Source of the DNA: Phyllobacterium sophorae
Lineage (GTDB): Bacteria; Pseudomonadota; Alphaproteobacteria; Rhizobiales; Rhizobiaceae
Assembly: GCF_003010965.1 (NCBI RefSeq)
Contig: NZ_PGGM01000010.1
Coordinates: 62,001 to 126,000 of the forward strand
Length of the DNA: 64,000 bases
Direction: 5' to 3'
Shown: positions 8,598 through 17,483 of the stretch, piece after piece
Layout: every line of letters begins with the position of its first letter
How positions within the stretch are numbered: position 1 is the stretch's first letter
Notes under the pieces: model-generated
Databases searched by the model: none
What the model was told of the DNA's origin: nothing
What the model saw: only the letters and a program-made list of their open reading frames with translations
Position numbers and translations under genes: made by a program

Positions 8598-9575
8598 TCA
8601 GATCTGTTCGATCTTCGCGACCTTGACGAGATCAGTCCACTTGGCGACATCAGCCGCGACGCGCGCCCGGAACTCCTCCGGCGTTGCCGACATCGCCGTA
8701 GAGCCCAGGCCCCTGATCCGGTCGATGCTTGCTGGCTCAGCAACCGTTGCTTTGATTCCGTCGTGGAGCTTGGCCACAACGTCAGCTGGCAGATCCTTCG
8801 GCGCTGCAACGCCGTAATAGGATGTCACGTCGTAGCCCGGCAAAACTTCCGCTATTGCCGGCACATCAGGCAGATCGGCGTAGCGCGTCGGACTTGTCAC
8901 CGCAATTGCCTTGATTTCCTTGGATTGTATCTGAGGAAACACAGACGCTGGTCCATTGATCACGAAATCGATCCGTTTGCCCAGGAGATCCACCATTGAC
9001 TGCGAATTCTGCTTGTAGGGCACATGCTGCAGCTTGATCCCGGCCTTCGAGGCCAAGAGTTCCATTGCGAGATGCAGCGTCGTACCGATCCCGGAGGAGG
9101 CATATGTAAACAGCCGGTCGCTCTTCTTAGCCTGCTCGATCAGTTCAGCTGGATTGTTGACCGGATGGTCCGGATACGTCGCAATTGTAAATGGCGTGCC
9201 GCCCGCGACGAGGCTGATGAAGGTAAAGTCATCAACTGTTTTATATGGCAGTTGTTTGTAAATCGCAGCTGCCACCGCGTGGGCGCCCGTCAGCATGATC
9301 AGCGAATACCCGTCGGCGCTGGCGCGTGCAATTTGGTCCGCAGCTGTGGTCCCGCCTGCGCCAGGGCGCGGGTCAACAACCACGCTCCCAGCCAGTTGCT
9401 TGGTTAATCCTTCCGCCGCGACTCGTGCAATTCCGTCACTGTTTCCGCCTGGCCCGAATCCGTGCACCAGAGTTATCGGTCGCTCGGGCCATCCTGCTGC
9501 CCGGGCGATAGCTGGCATAAGTACCGCTGCGGCGCCGCCCGCAAGGATGCTACGGCGCGTTAATTTAAAGGTCAT
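8598..9575 (-). CDS. Bug-family periplasmic carboxylate-binding protein (TctC-like)
   Basis: A 325-residue tripartite tricarboxylate transporter receptor. The export signal (LTRRSILAGGAAAVL, ending near ARA) has a twin-arginine look. The mature part starts WPERPITLVHGFGPGG, and GSVVVDPRPGAGGTTAADQI is the ligand-loop region, seen as PRPGAGG followed by AADQIA. Bug proteins bind small carboxylates such as citrate, adipate or terephthalate in the periplasm. It is the first gene of the leftward operon, behind GGGAGG and a GntR operator. No TctA/TctB membrane subunits lie in the window, so it must use subunits encoded elsewhere or act as a sensor. Its ligand is probably the substrate of the downstream pathway. 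Confidence 0.93.
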   Translation of the reverse strand: MTFKLTRRSILAGGAAAVLMPAIARAAGWPERPITLVHGFGPGGNSDGIARVAAEGLTKQLAGSVVVDPRPGAGGTTAADQIARASADGYSLIMLTGAHAVAAAIYKQLPYKTVDDFTFISLVAGGTPFTIATYPDHPVNNPAELIEQAKKSDRLFTYASSGIGTTLHLAMELLASKAGIKLQHVPYKQNSQSMVDLLGKRIDFVINGPASVFPQIQSKEIKAIAVTSPTRYADLPDVPAIAEVLPGYDVTSYYGVAAPKDLPADVVAKLHDGIKATVAEPASIDRIRGLGSTAMSATPEEFRARVAADVAKWTDLVKVAKIEQI

Positions 9576-9703
9576 GGTATCCTCCCTGATACAATGTTCG
9601 AAACGTCGTCACTTCCCGAATCTAAGTGCACCATAACGGATGTGCCGGTCAGCAATGGCGAAGCTCCCGCTCTCATTTTCGGTATCTTAACTGTACAACC
9701 AAT

Positions 9704-9727
9704 TTGGTATCCATTTCAAGATACCAA
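9704..9727 (-). promoter_or_regulatory. GntR-type operator 4 (Bug operon)
   Basis: TTGGTAT (9704-9710), 10 bp, ATACCAA (9721-9727): exactly the geometry of operators 1 and 2, about 130 bp upstream of the Bug gene. A partial extra half-site CGGTAT lies at 9680-9685. Confidence 0.7.
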
Positions 9728-9738
9728 ATGAAAATGAT

Positions 9739-9782
9739 GGGGTTCCCAAAATATTGCCGCTCCCGCGTCACTTGGGAACCCC
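9739..9782. repeat. 11-bp inverted repeat of unknown role
   Basis: GGGGTTCCCAA (9739-9749) and TTGGGAACCCC (9772-9782) are perfect inverted copies, 22 bp apart. Each arm is itself nearly palindromic (TTGGG-AAC-CCCAA on the right). It may be a second operator or a hairpin; no gene starts immediately next to it. Confidence 0.5.
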
Positions 9783-10062
9783 AAGTGGTCAGCAATCTGC
9801 TCTGTGTTCAGTGGTTGCGGACAGCCAACTGGCGTGGTTCGCGATCACGGCAATGGCGAGGTCGTGCAGGTCCGCCGGCCCGCGGAGAGGAGATGACCAG
9901 CTTGCCTATTTGATCCGCTCATCAGGTGAAGAATATTTCAATGCGACAGCCAGATACCCAAATCAGTCGTTCCAAAAGGGCTGTTGAACTGGATTAGGTT
10001 TTCGCAGCAAGTTTGATGCTATCAACAACTACTCGACAGTATGCTCGTTTAGACACCTGACC
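9783..10062. other. non-coding stretch, no gene recognised
   Basis: Short open frames exist on both strands but none has a recognisable motif or a supported start. It lies between the Bug operon promoter and a set of gene remnants, and probably holds further decayed sequence. Confidence 0.5.
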
Positions 10063-10605
10063 CTAACAGCGAACCGCCAGAGTCATTCGAATGCACCACA
10101 CTCTGCACTGTTCAACTTCGCCCTCGAATTGCGGCTGCCAACGAAGGCAGTAGGCCCGAATCCGTCGGACCACCACCGCCAAGAGAATTCCCACGACCAT
10201 AAGTACGAAAATCGCAACCATCATTCCAACAGAATGGGCGCGAGCTTCGGATTCGACGATCAGCTTTCCGACGCCGCGCTCCGCTCCAACGAATTCGCCA
10301 ACGAGGGCAAAGGAAACTGGGATCAAGGACGCGAACACCAATGCCAGCGCCGACGGCACTACGACGCTGCGAAGTATCTTAGCTTTGGTTGCACCGAGCA
10401 GCCGGGTAGCTGCAATCTGGTCGCGGTCGACAGCCCTCGTCAGCAAGCTCATATCCCGACTGGAGATGCGGCTCGGCGTACGGCCGCTGGCTCGTACGGC
10501 CAGAGCGCTCACGCCGAGGCTTATTACGACCGCAGTCTGCAGATTCTCGCTGATGCCGATGAGGCTGAGCGCGCCGCGTTTCAGGGAGCAATTCCAATCG
10601 GCCGT
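10063..10605 (-). pseudogene. remnant of an ABC transporter permease (SsuC/TauC-like), C-terminal part
   Basis: The frame reads through the inner-membrane permease signature: VDRDQIAATRLLGATKAKI resembles the EAA loop (x-A-A-x-x-LGA), followed by VVVPSALALVFASLIPVSF and a final membrane helix (MVAIFVLMVVGILLAVVV). The upstream part runs to a stop near 10620 and lacks the first half of a permease. No ATPase or binding protein adjoins it. At about 10605 the sequence changes into LysR-derived sequence on the other strand, so the join is a rearrangement point. A broken nitrate/sulfonate/taurine-type importer is the best reading. Confidence 0.7.
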
Positions 10606-10615
10606 CTGCGAGTGA

Positions 10616-10922
10616 ATGCCTCACTCCTGTTCGGAAATCACCGATGATGTGATCGATATTGTCGGGGAGGCTGCCGATGTGGCTATCCGGTTAGGGCCTC
10701 TCACCAGTTCCAGTCCCAAAACGAGGAACTGGGAGAGAGCCGCCGTTATGTTGTCGCTGCGCCCTCCTATCTGTCGCGGCACGCTACACCCGTCAAGCCG
10801 CAGGATCTGGCCGATTGCCTTGCGATCAACTTCCCCCGGACGCTCGGTCCGTGGCGCTTCGCTGAAGACGTCGTCCAGCGTCCGTTGAAAGGCGCTGCGC
10901 TTCAAGCTCCGGCCGGGTCGTG
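10616..10922 (+). pseudogene. remnant of a LysR-family regulator, effector domain
   Basis: Two frames together give part of a LysR substrate-binding domain: DIVGEAADVAIRLGPLTSSS, then after a shift near 10712, LGESRRYVVAAPSYLSRHA and LADCLAINFPRTLGPWRF. These match the standard blocks of the family (DVAIR-G, R--VAAP-YL---G). The N-terminal helix-turn-helix is missing and a stop ends the frame near 10922. It is a decayed gene fragment, not expressed as a regulator. Confidence 0.75.
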
Positions 10923-11075
10923 ACATGCCGTCCGTAAGCAGCTGCCCGATATCGCTTTTCCGCCCCGGTCCGAAGCGTGTGCGATGCGCAAGATCGCCAT
11001 CGTTGCTCTTCCGCGGCGGCCGTAAGGATCATGCGCCGAAATATGAGGAATCTGCGCCCAAGGCCACGCCCCACT

Positions 11076-11927
11076 TCACTCAGGATGTTCGGTCGGCGCA
11101 AGGACAAAGTTAAAGAGGGAACGCCATTGCGTCGGGCCTTGCGCAACGCGCTGGAAGGGTGCAACCAGTGTTTTTTTTACGCCGAACACCGTGTCCGAGT
11201 CCAGATAGGCGTCGTCGCCGACGAAGGTGTGTGTCACGAGCTTTTGATAGCCATCTGCAGTCACAAGGTAATGCATGTGCGCCGGGCGATATGGGTGACG
11301 GCCGAGACTGGCTAGCATCTGACCCACTGGACCGTCATCGGGGATCGGATAGGACACCGGCTTGACGCCTATGAAGCGGTACGTGCCGTCTGAACCGGTG
11401 ACGAAGATGCCACGATTGTTCCATTTGGGCTGGATCTCGGGCTGCTGAACATCATAGTAGCCTTCCGCGTTGTCCGACCAGACATCGACTTTTGCGCCCT
11501 CAATCGAGTTGCCGTCAAGATCGATCACCCTGCCCTCGTAAAGGCAGCTTTCACCCTTTCCGTCCAGGCTGATGTTTTCGCCCATCTGCCGGACGGGCGC
11601 GCCCTTGACGTGGAACGGTCCGAATACCGTATTTTCCGTCGCGCCTGGCGGGCGGCGGTTGTTGATGGCATCCACCAGCATGGAAAAGCCCAAGGTGTCC
11701 GAAAGCAGGATGAATTCCTGTCGCTCGTCGCTGCAAATGCGGCCCGTTCGAGTCAGAAAGTCGATACCAAGCTCCCATTCCTCCTGCGTAAGTTTTGTTT
11801 CCTTTGCAAAAGCGTGAATGTGTTTGATCAAGCAAGCCATGACTTCGGCAAGACGCGGATCGACCTGCTTGCCCATGCGTGCATTGACTGCCTCGACAGA
11901 ACCTTCTTCGGTGAAGTAGCCTTTCAT
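11076..11927 (-). CDS. hydroxyquinol 1,2-dioxygenase (intradiol ring cleavage)
   Basis: A 283-residue non-haem Fe(III) intradiol dioxygenase. The N-terminal helical dimer domain spans about 15-90 and the catalytic beta-sandwich starts at ENTVFGPFHV. Iron ligands are visible: Tyr in EGYYDVQ, Tyr in VSYPIPDDGPVG, and two His in RPAHMHY. The YPIPDDGPVG block points to hydroxyquinol rather than catechol dioxygenases. The reaction opens 1,2,4-trihydroxybenzene to maleylacetate. The ATG at 11927 with GGAG 7 nt upstream is preferred over a TTG at 11957. The upstream gene is maleylacetate reductase, which uses the product directly, so the assignment is strong. Confidence 0.92.
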   Translation of the reverse strand: MKGYFTEEGSVEAVNARMGKQVDPRLAEVMACLIKHIHAFAKETKLTQEEWELGIDFLTRTGRICSDERQEFILLSDTLGFSMLVDAINNRRPPGATENTVFGPFHVKGAPVRQMGENISLDGKGESCLYEGRVIDLDGNSIEGAKVDVWSDNAEGYYDVQQPEIQPKWNNRGIFVTGSDGTYRFIGVKPVSYPIPDDGPVGQMLASLGRHPYRPAHMHYLVTADGYQKLVTHTFVGDDAYLDSDTVFGVKKTLVAPFQRVAQGPTQWRSLFNFVLAPTEHPE

Positions 11928-11974
11928 ATCGTCTCCCATGTCATCGTGTTGCGCCAAGCCGGGTGGATCGCCGC

Positions 11975-13036
11975 TTACTGCGGGCGTTCGCCCCTCCAGG
12001 CGCGCTGCAACAGCGAAAGGATGTCATCACGAGTGATAGGGCGTGGATTCCAATAGGAGTTTTCCAACGCCAGTTCGGCAACGGTCTTGATGCCGTCTTG
12101 CGGCATGCCGAGTTGAGAGAGCGCCTGCGGTGCATCCAGCGTTTTGATCAGGTCAAACAGGCCATGTCCCGCATCCGATGTCCCCATGGCGCGAGTAATC
12201 GCGGCCATCGCCTCTGGCGCGGCAGTTGCATTATAGGCGACCGCATGGGGAAGGACGACGGTATGGGTTTCGGCATGCGGGAGGTTGAAGCTTCCGCCCA
12301 GCGTGTGGCAGAGCTTGTGATGCAGCGACATCCCGACTGCCCCAAGGCAACAGCCGCACAGCCAGGCGCCATAGAGCGCTTTCGTGCGGGCTTCCATGTC
12401 AGACGGTTCGCTAACCAGAACAGGCAGCGCTGCAGAAAGCATGCGGATACCATCTTCCGCCATCAGCGAAATCACCGGGTTGCGATCTTCTGCATAAAGG
12501 GCCTCGACCGCGTGGGCGATAGCATTGATACCCGAGGTAGCGGACAACGCCGGTGGCAGGCCTAGCGTCAGGTCTACATCGTAGATCACCGTTTCGGGCA
12601 ATACATCCAACGAACGGATTGTCGTCTTTCGCGCACCTTCGGTTTCGCCTAATATCGGCGTCATCTCCGAACCAGCGTAAGTGGTCGGGATGACAAGCTG
12701 CGCGACCCCCGTTCGCCGTGCCAAAGCTTTGGCGAGCCCCGTCGTGGACCCGCCGCCTATAGCCACGACGCAATCGGCTTTAGCCTCGCGCAAAGCGATA
12801 AGAGCCTGCTCAGTGGTCGCAACGGGCGTATGCATGACGGCACCGGCGAACAGCCCCACAAAGGCCTGCCCAAGCAGCACGCCGACCATCTCCCCTTGTT
12901 CCAACTGTTGAGGCGTCGTTAGCACCAGGGCGCGACTGGTGCCGAGCCGGGACAGCTCATCCCCAGCCTCAGCAATTGTGCCACGTCCAAAACGAACGCG
13001 GATCGGCAAAGCCTCATAGGTGAAAGTCTGAATCAT
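11975..13036 (-). CDS. maleylacetate reductase (iron-alcohol-dehydrogenase family)
   Basis: A 353-residue Fe-ADH-superfamily protein with the MAR N-terminus (FTYEALPIRVRFGRGT), a dinucleotide region ADCVVAIGGGSTTGLAKA, and the His-rich helix SLHHKLCHTLGG followed by HAETHTVVLPHAVAYN. It reduces maleylacetate to 3-oxoadipate with NAD(P)H, joining the hydroxyquinol branch to the beta-ketoadipate pathway. It lies 47 bp upstream of the dioxygenase in the same direction, the usual pairing. A decayed copy of the same N-terminus lies at 20036-20110. Confidence 0.93.
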   Translation of the reverse strand: MIQTFTYEALPIRVRFGRGTIAEAGDELSRLGTSRALVLTTPQQLEQGEMVGVLLGQAFVGLFAGAVMHTPVATTEQALIALREAKADCVVAIGGGSTTGLAKALARRTGVAQLVIPTTYAGSEMTPILGETEGARKTTIRSLDVLPETVIYDVDLTLGLPPALSATSGINAIAHAVEALYAEDRNPVISLMAEDGIRMLSAALPVLVSEPSDMEARTKALYGAWLCGCCLGAVGMSLHHKLCHTLGGSFNLPHAETHTVVLPHAVAYNATAAPEAMAAITRAMGTSDAGHGLFDLIKTLDAPQALSQLGMPQDGIKTVAELALENSYWNPRPITRDDILSLLQRAWRGERPQ

Positions 13037-13127
13037 GCGGATCGTCCCTTATCGAGGTCTCTTAGCTTCTGATCGCGGTGAACGATGGACGAAGGGCGCG
13101 TCCGAAGCTGAGAGCACAGCCAGAACC

Positions 13128-13733
13128 TTACAGGCTTGCCCCGGCCAGCCAATTTTCGCCACGGCGATAAAGTGCCTCGACCTGGGGGCCGACAAGTCCA
13201 GGCATGTCTTTTTTTACCACGTAGCCGATGCGCGACTGCATGTAGGCAAGATGTCGATATCCAACCGGAAACTGTTCAAGCAGATCCGTGTCCAGAAGCA
13301 ACTGCTCCGACGGATCTACAGGATTAACCGTGTCCTTTTCGTAAATCGGCTGACGCAATATCATTCTCCATTGGCCGTTCCTTTTTTCGATGAAATCATA
13401 GAAACGTCCGGTGCAGACCACGTCGCAAAGAACATCTTCTACCAGCCCACGCTGAGATATCGTCATCTTGGTCTGCGAAATGGCCCTATCATCTTTTAGG
13501 TCGATCGAGGTGCCGCCAAGGAAGTGCAATATGTTGACTCCTTTTTCAAAACCTTCCCGGCTGACACGGATGAATTCATCAGCGATTCCCTGAAACCAGG
13601 TCGCCTGCATGACGCCGTCATCGGACCAGACGGTACGAAACCGATCCCAGTCGCCGGCATCGCGCCATACCGCCCAGTTTTCAATCAAGTCACGAATGGC
13701 CAGACGGTCCATAATTTCCTGAGGTATCGACAT
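13128..13733 (-). CDS. SnoaL/NTF2-like protein, probably catabolic
   Basis: A 201-residue alpha+beta barrel protein of the SnoaL-like superfamily. IRDLIENWAVWRDAGDWDRF near the N-terminus is the typical opening (split here as IRDLIENWAV and DAGDWDRF), and WSDDGVMQATWFQG contains the conserved Asp. CTGRFYDFIEKRNGQWRM is the fold's central strand pair. The ATG has GGAG 7 nt upstream. Family members are hydratases, isomerases, decarboxylases or small dioxygenase subunits. Between maleylacetate reductase and an aromatic-acid permease it may act on a ring precursor of hydroxyquinol. The exact reaction cannot be read. Confidence 0.75.
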   Translation of the reverse strand: MSIPQEIMDRLAIRDLIENWAVWRDAGDWDRFRTVWSDDGVMQATWFQGIADEFIRVSREGFEKGVNILHFLGGTSIDLKDDRAISQTKMTISQRGLVEDVLCDVVCTGRFYDFIEKRNGQWRMILRQPIYEKDTVNPVDPSEQLLLDTDLLEQFPVGYRHLAYMQSRIGYVVKKDMPGLVGPQVEALYRRGENWLAGASL

Positions 13734-13772
13734 TTATCTACTCCTTTTACGAAACGGCATCCCGTTCCCGAT

Positions 13773-15157
13773 TTAATAGTTTGCCGGTGTCGGACTGTTT
13801 CGCGGACCCGCCCTTGCGACCGACGGAGCATGATTGCTGACAACAGTAACGGCCATCAGCGCGATCATCAGGGAAACCGCGATCACGCTGAAAAACACGC
13901 TGCTGCCGAAGCCTAAACTGAGGGAACCTACATACGCGCTGGCGATTGCGCCCAGCCGCCCAAAACTTGCGGCACTTCCCACGCCGGTCGATCGAACGGT
14001 CGTTGGGTAGATATGTGTGGCCAAGGCATACAAGGATCCTTGCGCGCCGAGTAGAAAGAACCCTTGCACGCAGAGTGTTACCAAAATCATCGGCTTCAAG
14101 GTGGGTGAGATCGGCATGAGTGCCAGGATTGCCGTACTGATAACCGCCCCTCCCGCGATGGTCACAATGCCAATCTGCGAGCCAAAGCGACCGATTCCCA
14201 AGCCGCGGCAAAGCAGCCGACGGTTCCGCCCAGATTGAAAAGCGCAAGTCCGAAACTGGCAAACTGCACATCGAACCCTTGGCTGGTCAGCAGCGTCGGC
14301 GCCCATCCATAGAGAATAAAGACCGGCATCTGGCAGAAAAAGAACGCCGCCCACATCGCGAGTGTGTTGCGCCGCAGCAGAGGGGCTAGCAGGGCGCCGA
14401 ATGAAGGACGGCTGACACTCACCTCACGTTGATCGACGAATGTGGTGTTGGTGGCGAAATCCGCACCCAGCTTTCGGATAGACGCCGTCAGTCCGGCGAC
14501 GTTGCTCCCGCGTCGCAGGAGATACTGCGGAGATTCCGGCAGCACGAACATCAGGACGGCTGCAAGCACCAGGGGCGCGCTGCCGCTGATGATGAACAGC
14601 GTCCGCCAGCCCTGACTTGGCAGGATCTGGGCGGCGATGACTCCGGCAATCATGCCGCCGATCGGGATACATGCGATGCCTAAGATAACCGACAGGCTGC
14701 GTCGATTCTGTGGGGTGAATTCTGCGGTTAAAGCCATGGCTGCAGGCACAGCTCCGCCAAGGCCAAGACCGGCGATGAAGCGGAACAGGATGATCTGGTT
14801 TACGCTATGGGTAAAGCCGATCATAACGGTGGCAGTTCCGAACACCGCAACCGCTACGATCCGCGCGATCTTGCGGCCGATTCGGTCTGCAAACATGCCG
14901 CCGATCGGGCTGCCGATTGCCATACCCGCGAAACCAAGGGCAAGGGCCGGTGCGAAATCAATGCGGGATACCTGCCATTCGGCGATCAGCGACGGAATAA
15001 CAAATCCCAGAAGTTGGTTATCCAGCCCATCGAACACCAGCGCGAGCGCGCAATAAAGCAGGACCAGCTTCCGCGATGTAACCCAAGGCCCGTCATCGAC
15101 GAGCCTACCGATATCAACAACGGGTTGTTGTCCCGCCTCCGTTTCAAGATGTCTCAT
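13773..15157 (-). pseudogene. aromatic acid:H+ symporter (MFS, AAHS family), single frameshift
   Basis: Two frames together give a complete 12-helix MFS permease of about 461 residues. The AAHS-family DGLDNQLLGFVIPSL motif lies in helix 1 and GSPIGGMFADRIGRK in the loop 2-3. The frame is lost near 14200-14206: the first reads GGTVGCFAAAW, and GIGRFGSQIGIVTIAGG continues in another frame, as expected after one deleted base. The total length is one base short of a whole number of codons. Everything else looks intact, so this is a very recent mutation or a sequencing error. The transporter would import an aromatic acid for the demethylase and hydroxyquinol enzymes around it. GGAGGAG precedes the ATG. 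Confidence 0.85.
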
Positions 15158-15180
15158 GGTATTAGTTCTCCTCCCTAAAC

Positions 15181-16173
15181 CTATTCGTTACCCTTAGAAT
15201 ATTTGGGGGTGCGACCCGCCTCCACTTCTGCCTGGTTGCATCGCTCGGCTGCATCTGCCCGGCTAATGGCATTCCACTGCACCGGCGTAGATTGCGTATC
15301 GCCTCGTGCACGGCGGCACTGCGCAGCGTGCAAAGTATTCGCAAGCAGATATGCGATGGTCATTGGGCCCACACCTCCCGGCACAGGGGTGATGGCGCCA
15401 GCGACCTGACGCGCTTCATCGAAGTTGACGTCACCCGATAGGCGTTCCTTCCCAGTTTCCTGCTGGACCCTGGTAATGCCGACATCGATCACCGTCGCAC
15501 CAAGTTTGATGTAATCGCCACGGATCAAGCCGGGCACCCCCGTCGCGGTCACCAGAATGTCCGCCGTCCGACACAGCCGCGCCAGATCAGCCGTGCGGAT
15601 ATGAGCGATCGAAACCGTGCATTGCGCCTGCAAAAGTAGCCGTGCCATAGGTCGCCCAACCACATTTGATGCACCGACCACTAAAGCGTCCATCCCCGCA
15701 ATGTCCTCATGAACGCTATGGATAAGCCGCATGGCGCCAAGGGGAGTACAAGGTGTCAGCGCATCTCGCGCGCCGTTCGCGACATGTCCGACATTGAGCG
15801 GATGGAAGCCGTCCACATCCTTTTCAGCGGCGATGACGTTTACGACATGGGCAGGATCAATATGCGCGGGCAATGGGAACTGGATCAGAATTCCATCAAT
15901 TGCGTCATCCATGTTCAGCCGCTGAATCAGACTGATCAGCTCTTGCACGCTTGTCTCGGACGAAAGCCTAAAGCATTCTGACCGCATACCGACCGACTGT
16001 GTCTGCCGAATCTTGTTGGCGACATAGATCTGGCTGGCAGGGTTCTCGCCAACCAACACGACAGCCAGGCCCGGCGGTTCAAAACCTTCAACAATGAGGT
16101 CGGCGACGCCCGACGCGACCTCTGCACGCACTTCCGCCGCCATTGCTCTCCCATCGATGATCCGCGCTGCCAT
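15181..16173 (-). CDS. folD: methylenetetrahydrofolate dehydrogenase/cyclohydrolase FolD
   Basis: A 330-residue bifunctional enzyme interconverting 5,10-methylene-, methenyl- and 10-formyl-THF. It shows [17 protein letters not shown] with the catalytic Lys, [14 protein letters not shown], the cofactor loop [16 protein letters not shown] and the C-terminal [16 protein letters not shown]. It is about 40 residues longer than usual, with an Ala/Arg/Glu-rich tail. It lies between the THF-dependent demethylase and the MFS gene and is probably a pathway-specific copy that oxidises C1 units released by demethylation. A second chromosomal folD is likely but not visible here. Confidence 0.93.
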   Translation of the reverse strand: MAARIIDGRAMAAEVRAEVASGVADLIVEGFEPPGLAVVLVGENPASQIYVANKIRQTQSVGMRSECFRLSSETSVQELISLIQRLNMDDAIDGILIQFPLPAHIDPAHVVNVIAAEKDVDGFHPLNVGHVANGARDALTPCTPLGAMRLIHSVHEDIAGMDALVVGASNVVGRPMARLLLQAQCTVSIAHIRTADLARLCRTADILVTATGVPGLIRGDYIKLGATVIDVGITRVQQETGKERLSGDVNFDEARQVAGAITPVPGGVGPMTIAYLLANTLHAAQCRRARGDTQSTPVQWNAISRADAAERCNQAEVEAGRTPKYSKGNE

Positions 16174-16188
16174 GTCTGATCCACCCGA

Positions 16189-17466
16189 CTACAGCTTCGC
16201 CAGATCGGCGCGACGATTGTCATTTTTGTAAGGGGCCCGAGCGACCTTTGCCCGAATCTTCTTCTGGCGTTGGCCAGGTTCTCCCCACACCACGACGACG
16301 TCGGTCCCAACCTCGGCATGGGCGATGTCGATCACGCATAGCGACAGCATCTCGCGAAAGAAATAGCTATAGCCACGCGACGTCGCGACTCCGACATCCT
16401 GACCATCGACAAGCACGCGATCTGCATACATGAAGCCGCGCTGATCGCGGGGCATTTCCATGAATTGATAGGGAACTTCGTCGTTGCGGTATAGGGAGGC
16501 ATAAACATCAGCGATATCTTCGCTATTCCAGACCAGCGTCCGGATCGCCCGTCGGGGATTTGCGACTTCCTCTTCCAGCGCGGCGCGACCGATAAAGTCG
16601 TGATCAAATTTGATATTCTTGCCCCACCCCAATTCTACCGGACTACGATACCAATCCCTGATCTCGTCAGAAGCGAAGCTCCCGGCGATATTGAAGGTGG
16701 CTGCAACACTGGGCATCGCCGCCTGGAATTCGTCCCGGTACTCCTTCAAGTCCTCATCAAAGATCGCCGGCATATAGTCAGTGATGATCGTCGGGAAGCA
16801 GGCTTCAAGATGGTTGATAAATACAGCCCGCCCGCCAAGACGGCGCAGCCCGAATTCAGGCCCTGCCGCGACGATAGCATCGTAGACCTGGGACGCCTGT
16901 TCCCTTGGTCCTTGCAGCTCAAACCCGACTTCGCCCGACATACCCTGGCGCAGGGCAAGCATCGTGCAGCCGGCGATTTCGATTTCGATCGAGCGCATGA
17001 ACTTGACATCACGAAGCGAGCGGTTGGCGACCTTTTCCAGCAAGGCCAGTGCCGTTGGGCCTGCTACCTGAAAGTTGAACCAGTCATCCGCAACAGATTC
17101 GACATCGTAATTCCCCTTGCGACGAATATAATCAACCCAGAAGGTTCCACGGCCGAACAGCATGTATTCGGAATCGGAAAGGCGCGTCAGAATCCCCTCG
17201 GCGATGACTTTTCCGGCCTTATTGGTGTGCGTCACATGCTTTGATTGCAGGACGTCAAACTTCTGGAAACTGTTGATTGAGGTGTCGGAAAACAGCTTCA
17301 GCGCATCAGGGCCTTTGAAGCGACGTTCCCACAGAAAGCTCCAATCCCCGATCGAGCAGGTCTGTTTCCATGACATGCTCTCGTCGATCCAGTCGGTATA
17401 TTCCGGTAGCCCCCAGCGGGTCGTGAAATACCCCTCGGGGGTTTTGCGAATTTCATTGGGGTGCAT
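16189..17466 (-). CDS. tetrahydrofolate-dependent O-demethylase, GcvT/LigM-like
   Basis: A 425-residue protein of the aminomethyltransferase (GcvT) superfamily. It resembles LigM, the vanillate O-demethylase of Sphingobium, more than glycine-cleavage T protein: KGPDALKLFSDTSINSFQKF, RQGMSGEVGFELQGP, and ELGWGKNIKFDHDFIGRAAL near residue 300, with a C-terminal barrel ending RGYSYFFREMLSLCVIDI (split: RGYSYFFREM, LSLCVIDI). It should move a methyl group from a methoxylated substrate to THF. The ATG at 17466 has AAGGA 7 nt upstream and is preferred over 17487. Flanking purU and folD handle the C1 product, which supports the role; whether the substrate is an aryl ether is inferred. Confidence 0.85.
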   Translation of the reverse strand: MHPNEIRKTPEGYFTTRWGLPEYTDWIDESMSWKQTCSIGDWSFLWERRFKGPDALKLFSDTSINSFQKFDVLQSKHVTHTNKAGKVIAEGILTRLSDSEYMLFGRGTFWVDYIRRKGNYDVESVADDWFNFQVAGPTALALLEKVANRSLRDVKFMRSIEIEIAGCTMLALRQGMSGEVGFELQGPREQASQVYDAIVAAGPEFGLRRLGGRAVFINHLEACFPTIITDYMPAIFDEDLKEYRDEFQAAMPSVAATFNIAGSFASDEIRDWYRSPVELGWGKNIKFDHDFIGRAALEEEVANPRRAIRTLVWNSEDIADVYASLYRNDEVPYQFMEMPRDQRGFMYADRVLVDGQDVGVATSRGYSYFFREMLSLCVIDIAHAEVGTDVVVVWGEPGQRQKKIRAKVARAPYKNDNRRADLAKL

Positions 17467-17483
17467 AAGAGTTTCCTTTTTCA

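Noticed and set aside
7680-8999. 439-codon frame opposite the ThDP enzyme and Bug gene
   Set aside because: Antisense shadow with Arg/His-rich composition and no motif, crossing two clear genes.
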